Below, piece by piece: positions 1 through 6,326 of a DNA stretch of 9,211 nt (positions are counted from its first letter, which is position 1; each line of letters starts with the position of its first letter). The position numbers and the translations under genes were made by a program. The notes under the pieces are model-generated. The model did no database searches. It was not told the DNA's origin and saw nothing but the letters and a program-made list of their open reading frames with translations. The stretch covers positions 1 through 9,211 of the forward strand of contig CAMNHX010000035.1 in assembly GCA_946539945.1 (NCBI GenBank), written 5' to 3'. Source of the stretch: an uncultured Desulfobulbus sp. Its GTDB lineage: Bacteria > Desulfobacterota > Desulfobulbia > Desulfobulbales > Desulfobulbaceae.

Positions 1-171
1 TGGGCGCCCTCTGGTCCGAACGAGTATCCGGCAACTGGGAGTGGATATTCTGGTGCATGGTTACTGCACTGACCCGGACTCCCTGTTTTCAGAAGATGTA
101 TTCACAAACAGGTATGGATATTGTTTACACCCTCGTTGAGGTGCTGACAAAGGACAATCTTTATATCAGTT
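1..171 (+). pseudogene. Possible decayed HigB/HigA-type toxin-antitoxin remnant
   Basis: No intact gene is visible before element A. The frame open from base 3 begins with residues reading LWSERVSGNWEWIF, which resembles the WSxRVSGNWRxxF core of HigB/RelE-type toxins, but the expected acidic stretch and final DYH do not follow in that frame. Further along the same frame, about 130-165, the peptide VEVLTKDNL resembles the HPGEVLREDFL start of HigA antitoxins, with the HPG part spoiled; a neighbouring frame reads LHP just before it. The order (toxin end, then antitoxin start) fits a higBA pair. The similarity then stops at the inverted-repeat element beginning at 172. I see resemblance only: both partners would be fragments, and chance similarity is possible. 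Confidence 0.25.
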
Positions 172-338
172 TAGAGTATTTCCGCTTTCATTTTTTATGT
201 ACCCCCCTGCCCGTCATGCTGAACGAAACGACTTTTCAGTGCGAAGCACGGTAAAAGTCCATCTCCCGCCAAGAGCTGGAGATTCTTCGCGCTGACGCGC
301 TCAAAATGACATTCAAAAGACAAAGTGAAAACGCTCTA
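172..338 (+). repeat. MITE-like inverted-repeat element, copy A
   Basis: A 167-bp segment bounded by TA at both ends with imperfect terminal inverted repeats. The left end reads TAGAGTATTTCCGCTTT and the right end, reverse-complemented, TAGAGCGTTTTCACTTT. The interior has a compound hairpin at 230-259: GACTTTT pairs with AAAAGTC around an inner GTGC/GCAC stem. It carries no convincing ORF. Its right end is almost identical to that of copy B (2712-2735), and its ends match copy C (4395-4556). All three lie in the same orientation. A short non-autonomous element moved by a TA-targeting transposase (IS630/Tc1-like) is an inference from the TA borders. It lies 69 bp upstream of queH. Confidence 0.6.
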
Positions 339-407
339 TCAGAATGGTACATTTGTGAATATAGCTTATGATCTTGAGTAAATACCCCCATAACAAAAGG
401 AGAACTT

Positions 408-986
408 ATGCGTCTTCTTGTACATATCTGCTGTGGTCCATGTGCCATATATCCGATGAATTGCTTGCTTGCATCAGATCATGACGTGAGCGGCTTTTTC
501 TTCAACCCAAATATCCATCCGTTTCAGGAATTTCGTCGCAGACTTGAGACAGTTCAACTTTTGGCTCAACTTCAGAATTGGCCGTTGGTTGCAGAGGAAA
601 AGTATGGTTTGACAGAATATCTGCGGAAAGTAGTCTTTGATGAAGAGAGCCGTTGTCGTCATTGCTATGACATGAGGTTGGAGCGTACAGCAAAAGAGAC
701 GGTTGCCAGCGGATGCGATGCCTTCACCACCACACTTTTATATTCAAAATACCAAAAGCACGAGCTGATTAGAGAACGGGCAGCTTTCTGGGCTGCCCAA
801 TACAACACAAGCTTTTATTACCAAGATTTTCGCACAGGCTGGCAGCAGGGTATTGACGAAAGTATCCGTCTCAACTTGTATCGGCAGCCATACTGTGGCT
901 GCATTTACAGCGAGCAGGAACGCTATGACCGGACTGCACGCCAATCCCCTTCTTCAAAGAGGAAAAGGAAAGAAAAAAATTCGTGA
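408..986 (+). CDS. queH: Epoxyqueuosine reductase QueH
   Basis: Reduces epoxyqueuosine to queuosine at the wobble position of GUN-anticodon tRNAs, the last step of queuosine synthesis; QueH is the non-cobalamin alternative to QueG. The 192-residue protein has the family signature throughout: HICCGPC at residues 6-12, CRHCY at 83-87 and PYCGC at 161-165. In characterised QueH the vicinal Cys pair near the N-terminus and the CxxC bind an iron-sulfur cluster, and the late CxC forms a redox pair; all these cysteines are present. The ATG at 408 has an AGGAG five bases upstream. No other queuosine gene is nearby and I see no preQ1 riboswitch. The gene is visibly AT-richer than its neighbours and follows a mobile-looking leader, which suggests horizontal acquisition. 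The C-terminus ends in a short basic tail (SSKRKRKEK). Confidence 0.93.
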   Translation: MRLLVHICCGPCAIYPMNCLLASDHDVSGFFFNPNIHPFQEFRRRLETVQLLAQLQNWPLVAEEKYGLTEYLRKVVFDEESRCRHCYDMRLERTAKETVASGCDAFTTTLLYSKYQKHELIRERAAFWAAQYNTSFYYQDFRTGWQQGIDESIRLNLYRQPYCGCIYSEQERYDRTARQSPSSKRKRKEKNS

Positions 987-1108
987 ATGGTCGTCTGCAT
1001 GCGGATCTGTCCATGAGGAACACGCCCCACTTCCCGCTTGCGCCGTCCGCGTCAGCCGGTAAGATACAGCTTTTGTCCCACTTCGCCAATTCAACACAGG
1101 AGAAGGCC

Positions 1109-2023
1109 ATGAAGCCACGCCGTTCCAATCTGTCTGTTCCGGGTCATGTTGCCAAGATGCACGCCAAGGCCGCAGAAAGCGCTGCTGATGTGGTCATGCT
1201 GGATCTGGAGGACAGCGTTCCTCTGGAGGCCAAGGAAAGCGCCCGCCAGCAGGTGATTGACTCGCTTTTGCATCTGGACTGGTCAAAAAAAACCGTGACC
1301 GTGCGCATCAATGCGCTGGACACCCCCTTTGCCTATCGCGACCTGATCGAGGTCGTGGAGCAGGCCGGGCCAGTGCTGGATGCGATTGTCCTGCCCAAGG
1401 TGAACCACGAGGGCGATATCCACTTTGCTGACCGCCTGCTTACCGGTATTGCCCTTGCCAAGGGCGGACCAGACCAGATCGGGCTTGAAGCCTCCATTGA
1501 AACCGCAGTCGGGCTTTTGCACGCCAGTGCCATTGTCAACGCCAGTCCGCGAGTCAAAACGCTGGTGTTCGGGATTGCCGACTATTCAGCGTCCATTGGG
1601 GCGCGGCTGGTCTCCATCTCTGGGCATGGCGAGAAGGAGGAAGAACTGTATCCTGGGCATCGCTGGCACTTTGCCATCAGCAAGATGGTGATGAACGCCA
1701 AGGCCGCAGGCAAACTGGCCATTGACGCGCCCTATGGCAACTTCAAGGATGAGGAGGGTCTGCGGCGTTCAGCGGTCATGGCCTGCGCCTTGGGCTGTGA
1801 CGGCAAGTGGGCCATTCATCCAGGGCAGATTGCCGCCATTAACGAGGTTTTCACGCCCTCAAAGGAGGATATTGAACTGGCAGCCAAGGTCATCCAGGCC
1901 AATGAGGAGGCCAAGAACGCTGGTCGGGGCGCTGTGGCTGTGGAGGGCCGCATGGTGGATCAGGCCACGGTGCGGCTGGCAACCCAGCTCTGGGAACAGG
2001 CCCGGCATCTGGGGCTGGTGTGA
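1109..2023 (+). CDS. CitE/HpcH-HpaI-type aldolase, malyl-CoA lyase-like
   Basis: A 304-residue protein of the HpcH/HpaI aldolase / citrate lyase beta family (TIM barrel), which cleaves or forms C-C bonds in acyl-CoA substrates such as malyl-CoA or citramalyl-CoA, with Mg2+. Seen: RSNLSVPG at 5-12, the LDLED segment at 31-35, VRIN at 66-69, the putative metal ligands Glu131 (IETA) and Asp158 (GIADYS), and WAIHPGQI at 234-241. DIHFADR, GIADYSAS, WHFAISKMV and the YGNFKDEEG stretch are closer to L-malyl-CoA/beta-methylmalyl-CoA lyases than to true CitE, and no citrate lyase alpha or gamma gene is beside it. Substrate is therefore undecided. The ATG at 1109 is preferred over the in-frame GTG at 983 because AGGAG lies six bases upstream (1098-1102) and homology starts there. 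It ends at the terminator at 2051-2089. Confidence 0.88.
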   Translation: MKPRRSNLSVPGHVAKMHAKAAESAADVVMLDLEDSVPLEAKESARQQVIDSLLHLDWSKKTVTVRINALDTPFAYRDLIEVVEQAGPVLDAIVLPKVNHEGDIHFADRLLTGIALAKGGPDQIGLEASIETAVGLLHASAIVNASPRVKTLVFGIADYSASIGARLVSISGHGEKEEELYPGHRWHFAISKMVMNAKAAGKLAIDAPYGNFKDEEGLRRSAVMACALGCDGKWAIHPGQIAAINEVFTPSKEDIELAAKVIQANEEAKNAGRGAVAVEGRMVDQATVRLATQLWEQARHLGLV

Positions 2024-2050
2024 GCAGGAAAAGCGCCAGCGGCAAGACAC

Positions 2051-2089
2051 AGGGCGCGGAAGCGGTGCAAGACACCGCTTCCGCGCCCT
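2051..2089. terminator. Bidirectional intrinsic terminator between convergent genes
   Basis: A perfect 17-bp inverted repeat (2051-2067 with 2073-2089) around a 5-base loop, very GC-rich. It lies 27 bp after the aldolase stop and directly abuts the stop codon of the convergent thioesterase gene (2090). The run after the stem on the + strand is short (TTTACTTT) and the minus-strand side has little T-run, so termination is probably better on the + strand. Confidence 0.75.
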
Positions 2090-2521
2090 TTACTTTGGCT
2101 CGTCTGCCTCTGCCACCAGCGGATAATCCCGGATCATGGCTTCAGGAATGCTGACCGGATGGCCTGTGGTGTTGTCGCAGAGGATGAACAACGTGGCGGC
2201 CTTGGCCAACTCCACGCCGTCGCAGGGACGAAAGAAGCGGAACTTGCGCAAGGACTTGATCCTCTTGAAGGCGGAAACCCAGGTCTGCACCCAGATCAGA
2301 TCGCCGGCATAAGCAGAATGCCGGTATTCAATGTTGTGGCTGCGGACGATCCAGTGAGAGTTCAAGGTCCGGTAGCGTTCCGCAGTCCAGCCCAAGGCTG
2401 CTGAATGTGCGGTCGCCGCATCCTGGATCCACTGCACATACTGCACATTATTGACATGCCCGTTGGCATCAATGGCCGAGTCCGGGACCACGATTTCCAG
2501 TCGGAAAACAGCAGGGTTCAT
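2090..2521 (-). CDS. Hot-dog-fold acyl-CoA thioesterase (4HBT/YbgC-like)
   Basis: A 143-residue single-domain protein of the 4-hydroxybenzoyl-CoA thioesterase superfamily, expected to hydrolyse acyl-CoA or acyl-ACP thioesters in the cytoplasm. The N-terminal strand is followed by the active-site segment DANGHVNNVQYVQW at 18-31, with the conserved Asp18, Gly21, His22 and two Asn, then the long hot-dog helix (DAATAHSAAL). The central sheet follows (IEYRHSAYAGDLIWVQTWV). Length is normal for YbgC/FadM relatives. I chose the ATG at 2521 because the family homology starts there. An upstream in-frame ATG at 2599 would add 26 unrelated residues partly read from the repeat element and has no spaced ribosome site. 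The Shine-Dalgarno of 2521 is itself weak. It is last of the minus-strand block and separated from the upstream gene by element B. The natural substrate cannot be told. Confidence 0.85.
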   Translation of the reverse strand: MNPAVFRLEIVVPDSAIDANGHVNNVQYVQWIQDAATAHSAALGWTAERYRTLNSHWIVRSHNIEYRHSAYAGDLIWVQTWVSAFKRIKSLRKFRFFRPCDGVELAKAATLFILCDNTTGHPVSIPEAMIRDYPLVAEADEPK

Positions 2522-2541
2522 CGATTTTTCGACGCGGAGTT

Positions 2542-2559
2542 CCCGGCAGTCCTGCCGGG
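2542..2559 (-). other. Short GC-rich hairpin before the thioesterase start
   Basis: CCCGGCA (2542-2548) and TGCCGGG (2553-2559) form a perfect 7-bp stem with a 4-base loop, 20 bases upstream of the thioesterase ATG on the minus strand. There is no T-run after it on either strand, so it is not a typical terminator. It could limit translation initiation or be part of the damaged left side of element B. Confidence 0.3.
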
Positions 2560-2589
2560 GAAAAGGCGCTCCTCCTTGTCTGGTTGTGA

Positions 2590-2735
2590 AGTGAAGCATC
2601 TCCTGCCAGCTTCCCGGTACTCGTCATGAGCTTCTTCACCGCTTCGCGCTTCAAACTGTCCAGAGAAGCGGTGAAGAAGGTAGGCAGGAAAAAAAATGGA
2701 AATGGAAATGTAAAAGACAAAGCGGAAACGCTCTA
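2590..2735 (+). repeat. MITE-like inverted-repeat element, copy B (left end unresolved)
   Basis: The right terminus, AAAGCGGAAACGCTCTA ending at 2735, matches the right end of copy A at all but about two bases over 23. The stretch from about 2595 leftmost, through CCGGTA and CGCTTCGCGCTTCA to GCAGGAAAAAAA, aligns with the interior of copy C (roughly 70% over the clearest 42 bases). The centre contains a perfect 15-bp stem, 2631-2645 with 2665-2679, around a 19-base loop. I cannot find a clean left inverted repeat, so the left end is decayed or lies further left, up to about 2538. The terminal TA plus the next element base forms the TAG stop of the coiled-coil gene. Confidence 0.55.
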
Positions 2736-3080
2736 GCGGACAGGCCGTTCCAGAGCGTCCAGCCGTTCCTTCAGGGCCTTGACCTGACGGCCTAGGTCGT
2801 TCTCGGTCCGCCCCTCTTTCAGCGCATGGATTTCGGCAGAATGGGCCTTCAACAGCTCGTTCTGCTGGGCCTGACCCGCCTGCAACTCGTCAATCTGCCC
2901 CTGCAACGCCTCAATCCGCTGCTCCAGATACGCTATCCTCTGCTCCAGACGCGCTATCCGCTGCTTGTCGTCTTCGGCTTTGTCGGCGGACTGCAGCGCA
3001 TCAGCGGCAAGCGCCGCTGTCGTTGCCAGAAAAGACAGGGCAAAAACAAGGGCGATGGTTCTCACGCTCCTTCCGTTCAT
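2733..3080 (-). CDS. Small periplasmic coiled-coil protein of unknown function
   Basis: A 115-residue protein I do not recognise as a named family. Residues 1-25 form a classic Sec signal peptide (basic start, hydrophobic core, ALA-AD cleavage site); there is no lipobox cysteine. From about residue 37 to the end it is almost entirely coiled coil, with four clear heptads at 41-68 (RIARLEQ, RIAYLEQ, RIEALQG, QIDELQA) and another leucine-rich helix at 95-112. It contains no cysteine and no enzymatic motif. The ATG at 3080 has AAGGAG six bases upstream. It lies 26 bp after the SUMF1-domain gene, so the two are probably co-transcribed. Its TAG stop is formed by the end of element B. A structural or adaptor role in the periplasm is plausible but unproven. 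Confidence 0.8.
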   Translation of the reverse strand: MNGRSVRTIALVFALSFLATTAALAADALQSADKAEDDKQRIARLEQRIAYLEQRIEALQGQIDELQAGQAQQNELLKAHSAEIHALKEGRTENDLGRQVKALKERLDALERPVR

Positions 3081-3106
3081 GTCGTGCTCCTTGTATTCGT
3101 GGGGGA

Positions 3107-4345
3107 TTATGGTTTTGGGGACGCCTGTTCGGCGCACGATTCGCCGGGTTTCGCGCCGAAGTCTGGATGCCGTTCCGGGGGCGAGATGGGCGTGTTTTCC
3201 CACTGTTTGCGCGACCAGGGTGTGCAGCGGTACGACAGGCAGGTCCCCAGAAGTGGAGCGCACTCATAAGCGCAACGGTCTTCATACATATCAAAGGGCG
3301 CAGGACTGCCCTCGCCCTCGTACAGACAGCGAAGCAGACACCAGTCGCGCTCATGGAAGCAGGGACCCGCGCACTGATGAAAGCGCTTCCTGTCCGCCTC
3401 TGTCAGGGCCGCATTATCCTCAGGGGCCGGGGCTTCAGGAAGGGGTTGCTCGCCTTCCGGCATGATCATGACCCGAAAGCCCGTGTCGAAATCACCGACT
3501 CCCGGAATGCCAGAGGAACGCCGGGCAGAGGCGCACCTTGTCGCGTCCTGCTTCCAGTCGGAACCACGCTGTCCACGGAAACGCAACCCGTTCGCGCCCT
3601 TGGCCAGTGGGTCTTTGAGCGGGCTTGCGGCATAGTAGTCCTCGCTGTGCCAGTCCTGAACCCATTCAGCCACATTGCCGCACATATCGTGCAGACCCCA
3701 GGCATTGGGCTGCTTTTGTCCCACAGGATGCGGCAGTCCTTCGGCATTTTCTGCAGTCCAGGCGTACTGTCCAGCGCCTGCGGCATCGTCGCCCCAGAAG
3801 AAACGGGTTTGGGAACCGGCCCGGGCCGCGTACTCCCACTGCGCCTCGCTGGGCAGACGGTAACGGGGGCCGTGGAAGCGACCTTCCCTTTCGTTCAGGA
3901 GGCTCAAGAAGGTTGCGGCCTCGTACCAAGACACATGGACCACCGGTATATCCGCGCCCCGGATCGCTTTGGGCAAGGGATTGTCGCGCCCCTTTCTGCT
4001 GTAGTGCCGCCCCATGATCGCCTCCCACTGGGCCTGGGTGACTTCATACTTGCCCAAGTAGAACGGCTTCGTGATGACCACCTTGTGGGGCGGTGTGGCC
4101 TCGGTTTCGCAGTCCTTCTCGTCCGCCGCGCAGCCCATGACAAAGCTGCCAGCAGGAATCAGCACAAACTCCATGCCGATGCTGTTGGTGAAGGTCTTGG
4201 GCAGGCTGCTTTGCGTGTTTTCGGCGCTCTTTGCGGTTGCGGGCGGCGTACCCGCAGCCTCGCCCGTCGCTTCGGCGGACAGGCACGGCGAGGTCAGGCA
4301 GACCGCAACGCAGACCGTGCAGAACACCCGGATTCGTGTGTGCAT
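3107..4345 (-). CDS. Secreted SUMF1/FGE-fold protein with Cys-rich C-terminal extension
   Basis: A 412-residue protein. Residues 1-26 are a Sec signal peptide (cleavage near AEA), so it acts in the periplasm. Residues about 50-295 form a formylglycine-generating-enzyme / SUMF1 fold: NSIGMEFVLIPAGSFVMG at 54-71, KYEVTQAQWEAIMG at 99-112, PVVHVSWYEAATF at 134-146, YRLPSEAQWEYAARAG at 162-177, NAWGLHDMCGNVAEW at 214-228 and FDTGFRV at 286-292. The Cys pair that binds copper in true FGE after the RGGS motif is absent; the region 257-277 has only Cys271, as in non-sulfatase-modifying relatives. Residues 320-412 add nine cysteines, including two C-x3-C-x6-C-x3/4-C modules (325-340 and 358-374). The ATG at 4345 has AGGAGG eight bases upstream. 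True sulfatase activation is unlikely; the actual role is unknown. Confidence 0.92.
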   Translation of the reverse strand: MHTRIRVFCTVCVAVCLTSPCLSAEATGEAAGTPPATAKSAENTQSSLPKTFTNSIGMEFVLIPAGSFVMGCAADEKDCETEATPPHKVVITKPFYLGKYEVTQAQWEAIMGRHYSRKGRDNPLPKAIRGADIPVVHVSWYEAATFLSLLNEREGRFHGPRYRLPSEAQWEYAARAGSQTRFFWGDDAAGAGQYAWTAENAEGLPHPVGQKQPNAWGLHDMCGNVAEWVQDWHSEDYYAASPLKDPLAKGANGLRFRGQRGSDWKQDATRCASARRSSGIPGVGDFDTGFRVMIMPEGEQPLPEAPAPEDNAALTEADRKRFHQCAGPCFHERDWCLLRCLYEGEGSPAPFDMYEDRCAYECAPLLGTCLSYRCTPWSRKQWENTPISPPERHPDFGAKPGESCAEQASPKP

Positions 4346-4394
4346 TTCAAGGGTCCTCCTGAATGAGCGATAGATGCCTGATTATTCTGGAGCG

Positions 4395-4556
4395 TAGAGC
4401 GGTTCCGTTTTCACCTTCCAAAAGAATACCGGGTTATAGGAGAGATTCTTGCCGGGATTCCGGTATTCAGCAGGAGATGCTTCAGCGCTTCGCGCTTCAG
4501 GCTTTCCAGTGAAGCGGGAAATGCAGACAGGAAAAAAACAAAACGGAAACGCCCTA
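4395..4556 (+). repeat. MITE-like inverted-repeat element, copy C
   Basis: A 162-bp segment with TA at both ends. The 17-bp terminal inverted repeats match at 15 positions: left TAGAGCGGTTCCGTTTT (4395-4411) and right, reverse-complemented, TAGGGCGTTTCCGTTTT (4540-4556). Inside is an 8-bp perfect inverted repeat, AATACCGG (4425-4432) with CCGGTATT (4460-4467), and a CGCTTCGCGCTTCA segment shared with copy B. It has no coding capacity. It fills most of the gap between bamD and the SUMF1-domain gene, and its terminal TA plus G is the bamD stop codon. Confidence 0.65.
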
Positions 4557-5357
4557 ATGCACCTCACGGGCAGTATCAGCCTCAATGCCGCCTGCATCTC
4601 TGGCCTCTACATCCCTAGTCTCACCGCTGCTTTCAACACCTTCCAGAGAGGTCAACAGCTTCTTGGCCTGGGGCGCCACATCGGATTCCGGGTAGGTGCT
4701 CAACAGGTATTGCAGGCGCTGCTTGGCCGCATTCTCCTTGTGCGTGCGCTTGTAGAACTCGGCCACCAGATACTCGTGATGGGCCAAAAACTCCTGCGCC
4801 TCCTTGATCTTGCGGGTCGCCTCCTGGGCATAGGGTGAGCGGGGCGCGGCGTTCAAAAGCCGGGTGAAGGACTCCACTGCCCGGTTCATGCTACCCGGAT
4901 CGCGGTCAACCCGGTCAGCCCGGGAGTAATCGCACATGCCGTACTGAAAGAGCACGTAGGGAATGGCCTCATTGGTCGGATACTTGGACTCAAAGTTCTT
5001 GTACTGTTCCTTGGCCTCGTCATACTTGCCGTTGTAGTAGTAGGCGTCAGCCAGCTTGAGTTGGGCCAGCATAGCTTCCTGGCTAAAGGGATGCTCCTCC
5101 AGAAGGGCGGTGAAGCGGCTGATTGCTGAACCGTAGCTGCCCACCTCATAGGCAGCCATGCCCTCGGACAGCCGGGTTGCTGGCGGTACGCCCTTGACAA
5201 CTTCTTCGCCCTCACCCACGCTCACCTTGTCGAACATACCGCTGAAGACGCCGCAGCCGGAAAGTAGCGGCAGGCTGGACACCAGCCCCAGAATCAGCAG
5301 CATCCTGACAGATTGGGCGGCAAAACGTGCGTCTTGTGCTGTTCGTGTGTTTTTCAT
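4554..5357 (-). CDS. bamD: Outer membrane assembly lipoprotein BamD
   Basis: The essential lipoprotein partner of BamA in the outer-membrane beta-barrel assembly (BAM) complex, lipid-anchored on the periplasmic face of the outer membrane. The 267-residue precursor has a lipoprotein signal peptide with lipobox LLSGC, giving lipidated Cys35 (Gly at +2, consistent with outer-membrane sorting). Tetratricopeptide-like helices run from about 63 to 240, including the BamD-typical segments LADAYYYNGKYDEAKEQYKN (102-121), the YPTNEAIPYVLFQYGMCDY stretch (126-144) and VDRDPG (150-155). The ATG overlaps the trxB stop in an ATGA, with no good Shine-Dalgarno of its own, so translation is probably coupled to trxB. 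The final TAG is contributed by element C. Restoring the empty site extends the end by YAPE before a TAA, so the present C-terminus looks four residues shorter than the ancestral one. Confidence 0.93.
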   Translation of the reverse strand: MKNTRTAQDARFAAQSVRMLLILGLVSSLPLLSGCGVFSGMFDKVSVGEGEEVVKGVPPATRLSEGMAAYEVGSYGSAISRFTALLEEHPFSQEAMLAQLKLADAYYYNGKYDEAKEQYKNFESKYPTNEAIPYVLFQYGMCDYSRADRVDRDPGSMNRAVESFTRLLNAAPRSPYAQEATRKIKEAQEFLAHHEYLVAEFYKRTHKENAAKQRLQYLLSTYPESDVAPQAKKLLTSLEGVESSGETRDVEARDAGGIEADTAREVH

Positions 5358-6310
5358 GATGACTTGTCGGATGTGTTGGGAAAATGCTGTTCCAGATAGT
5401 GTCCGGCAGAGAGCGCGGCCACTGCACCGTCGCTGGCAGCGTTGACGATCTGGCGAAACTTCTTGCTGCGGATGTCGCCTGCGGCAAAGACACCGGGCAG
5501 GGCTGTGGCCATGGCTTCATCGGTGTGCAGGAAGCCTGCCTGGTCGTGTTCCAGTACCTCAAGCGGCAGCAGTTCATTGTTGGGCTGGATGCCGATGAAC
5601 ATGAAGACGCCGGTTACAGGAAGCACCTGTTCTGCGCCGCCCTCTCCAGACAAGAGCAGGCTCTCCACGCCGCTCTTGCCGCCCTGCACAGCCTTGACCT
5701 GCGTATTCCAGACAAACTCGATCTTCTCCTCGGCAAAGGCTCGTTCCTGCAGTATCTTGGTGGCGCGAAGCTCGCTTCTGCGATGAATGACCGTAATTTT
5801 TTGGGCAAACTTGGTGAGGTGCAGGGCCTCTTGAATGGCTGTATTGCCGCCGCCCACCACCGCAATCTCCTGATTGCGGTAAAAGGGACCGTCGCAGGTG
5901 GCGCAGTAGGAAACGCCCCGACCTGCAAACTCGCGCTCCCCTGGAATGTTCAGCTTGCGGGGACGTGCGCCGTTGCAGAGAATCACGGCATCAGCAGTAA
6001 TGGTCTCACCGTTTTCCAGTGAGAAGCGCTTTTCCGGGCCTTCCAGAGCAAATTCGGCAATGCCTGCCAGCTTTTTCTGCAAGCCGAAGCGTTCCGCGTG
6101 CAGGGCCATTTTTTCCATCAGTTCGTAGCCGGAAACGCCGTCCGCAAAGCCCGGATAGTTGTCCACCCGCTCTGTGACCAGAACCTGTCCACTCACAGCG
6201 GTCTTTTCAATCAGCAGAGTGTTGATGCGGGCGCGGGCAGCGTAGAGACCGGCAGTCAGTCCCGCAGGACCGCCGCCAACAATAACCAGTTGATAATGGG
6301 ATGCGCTCAT
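5354..6310 (-). CDS. trxB: Thioredoxin reductase
   Basis: NADPH-dependent FAD enzyme that reduces thioredoxin in the cytoplasm. The 318-residue length is typical. Seen in order: FAD-binding GGGPAG at 12-17, the redox-active CATC (Cys136, Cys139) within SYCATCDGPFYR, the NADPH-domain GGGNTA at 153-158, HRRSELRA at 176-183 (the basic motif expected for the NADPH 2'-phosphate), and the C-terminal FAD motif GVFAAGDIR at 273-281. The ATG at 6310 is chosen over one nine codons upstream because GAGGA sits seven bases before it and the family begins at this point. It lies 75 bp after trxA with an intrinsic terminator between them, and it overlaps bamD by four bases. Its partner is probably the adjacent TrxA. 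Confidence 0.97.
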   Translation of the reverse strand: MSASHYQLVIVGGGPAGLTAGLYAARARINTLLIEKTAVSGQVLVTERVDNYPGFADGVSGYELMEKMALHAERFGLQKKLAGIAEFALEGPEKRFSLENGETITADAVILCNGARPRKLNIPGEREFAGRGVSYCATCDGPFYRNQEIAVVGGGNTAIQEALHLTKFAQKITVIHRRSELRATKILQERAFAEEKIEFVWNTQVKAVQGGKSGVESLLLSGEGGAEQVLPVTGVFMFIGIQPNNELLPLEVLEHDQAGFLHTDEAMATALPGVFAAGDIRSKKFRQIVNAASDGAVAALSAGHYLEQHFPNTSDKSS

Positions 6311-6326
6311 TTCTGTGTCCTCGCAC

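Noticed and set aside
983..1108. N-terminal extension of the aldolase from a GTG at 983
   Set aside because: The added residues have no family similarity, and a well-spaced AGGAG precedes the ATG at 1109.
2522..2599. Thioesterase start at 2599
   Set aside because: It would add 26 residues outside the family, partly encoded by the repeat element, with AGGAG touching the ATG rather than spaced from it.
2631..2679. 15-bp hairpin in element B as a terminator
   Set aside because: The stem is not followed by a T-run on either strand and the loop is 19 bases; it reads better as internal element structure.
3023..4366. Long + strand open frame of 447 codons
   Set aside because: It lies opposite the SUMF1-domain and coiled-coil genes, its translation shows no recognisable motif, and the minus-strand proteins are clearly real.
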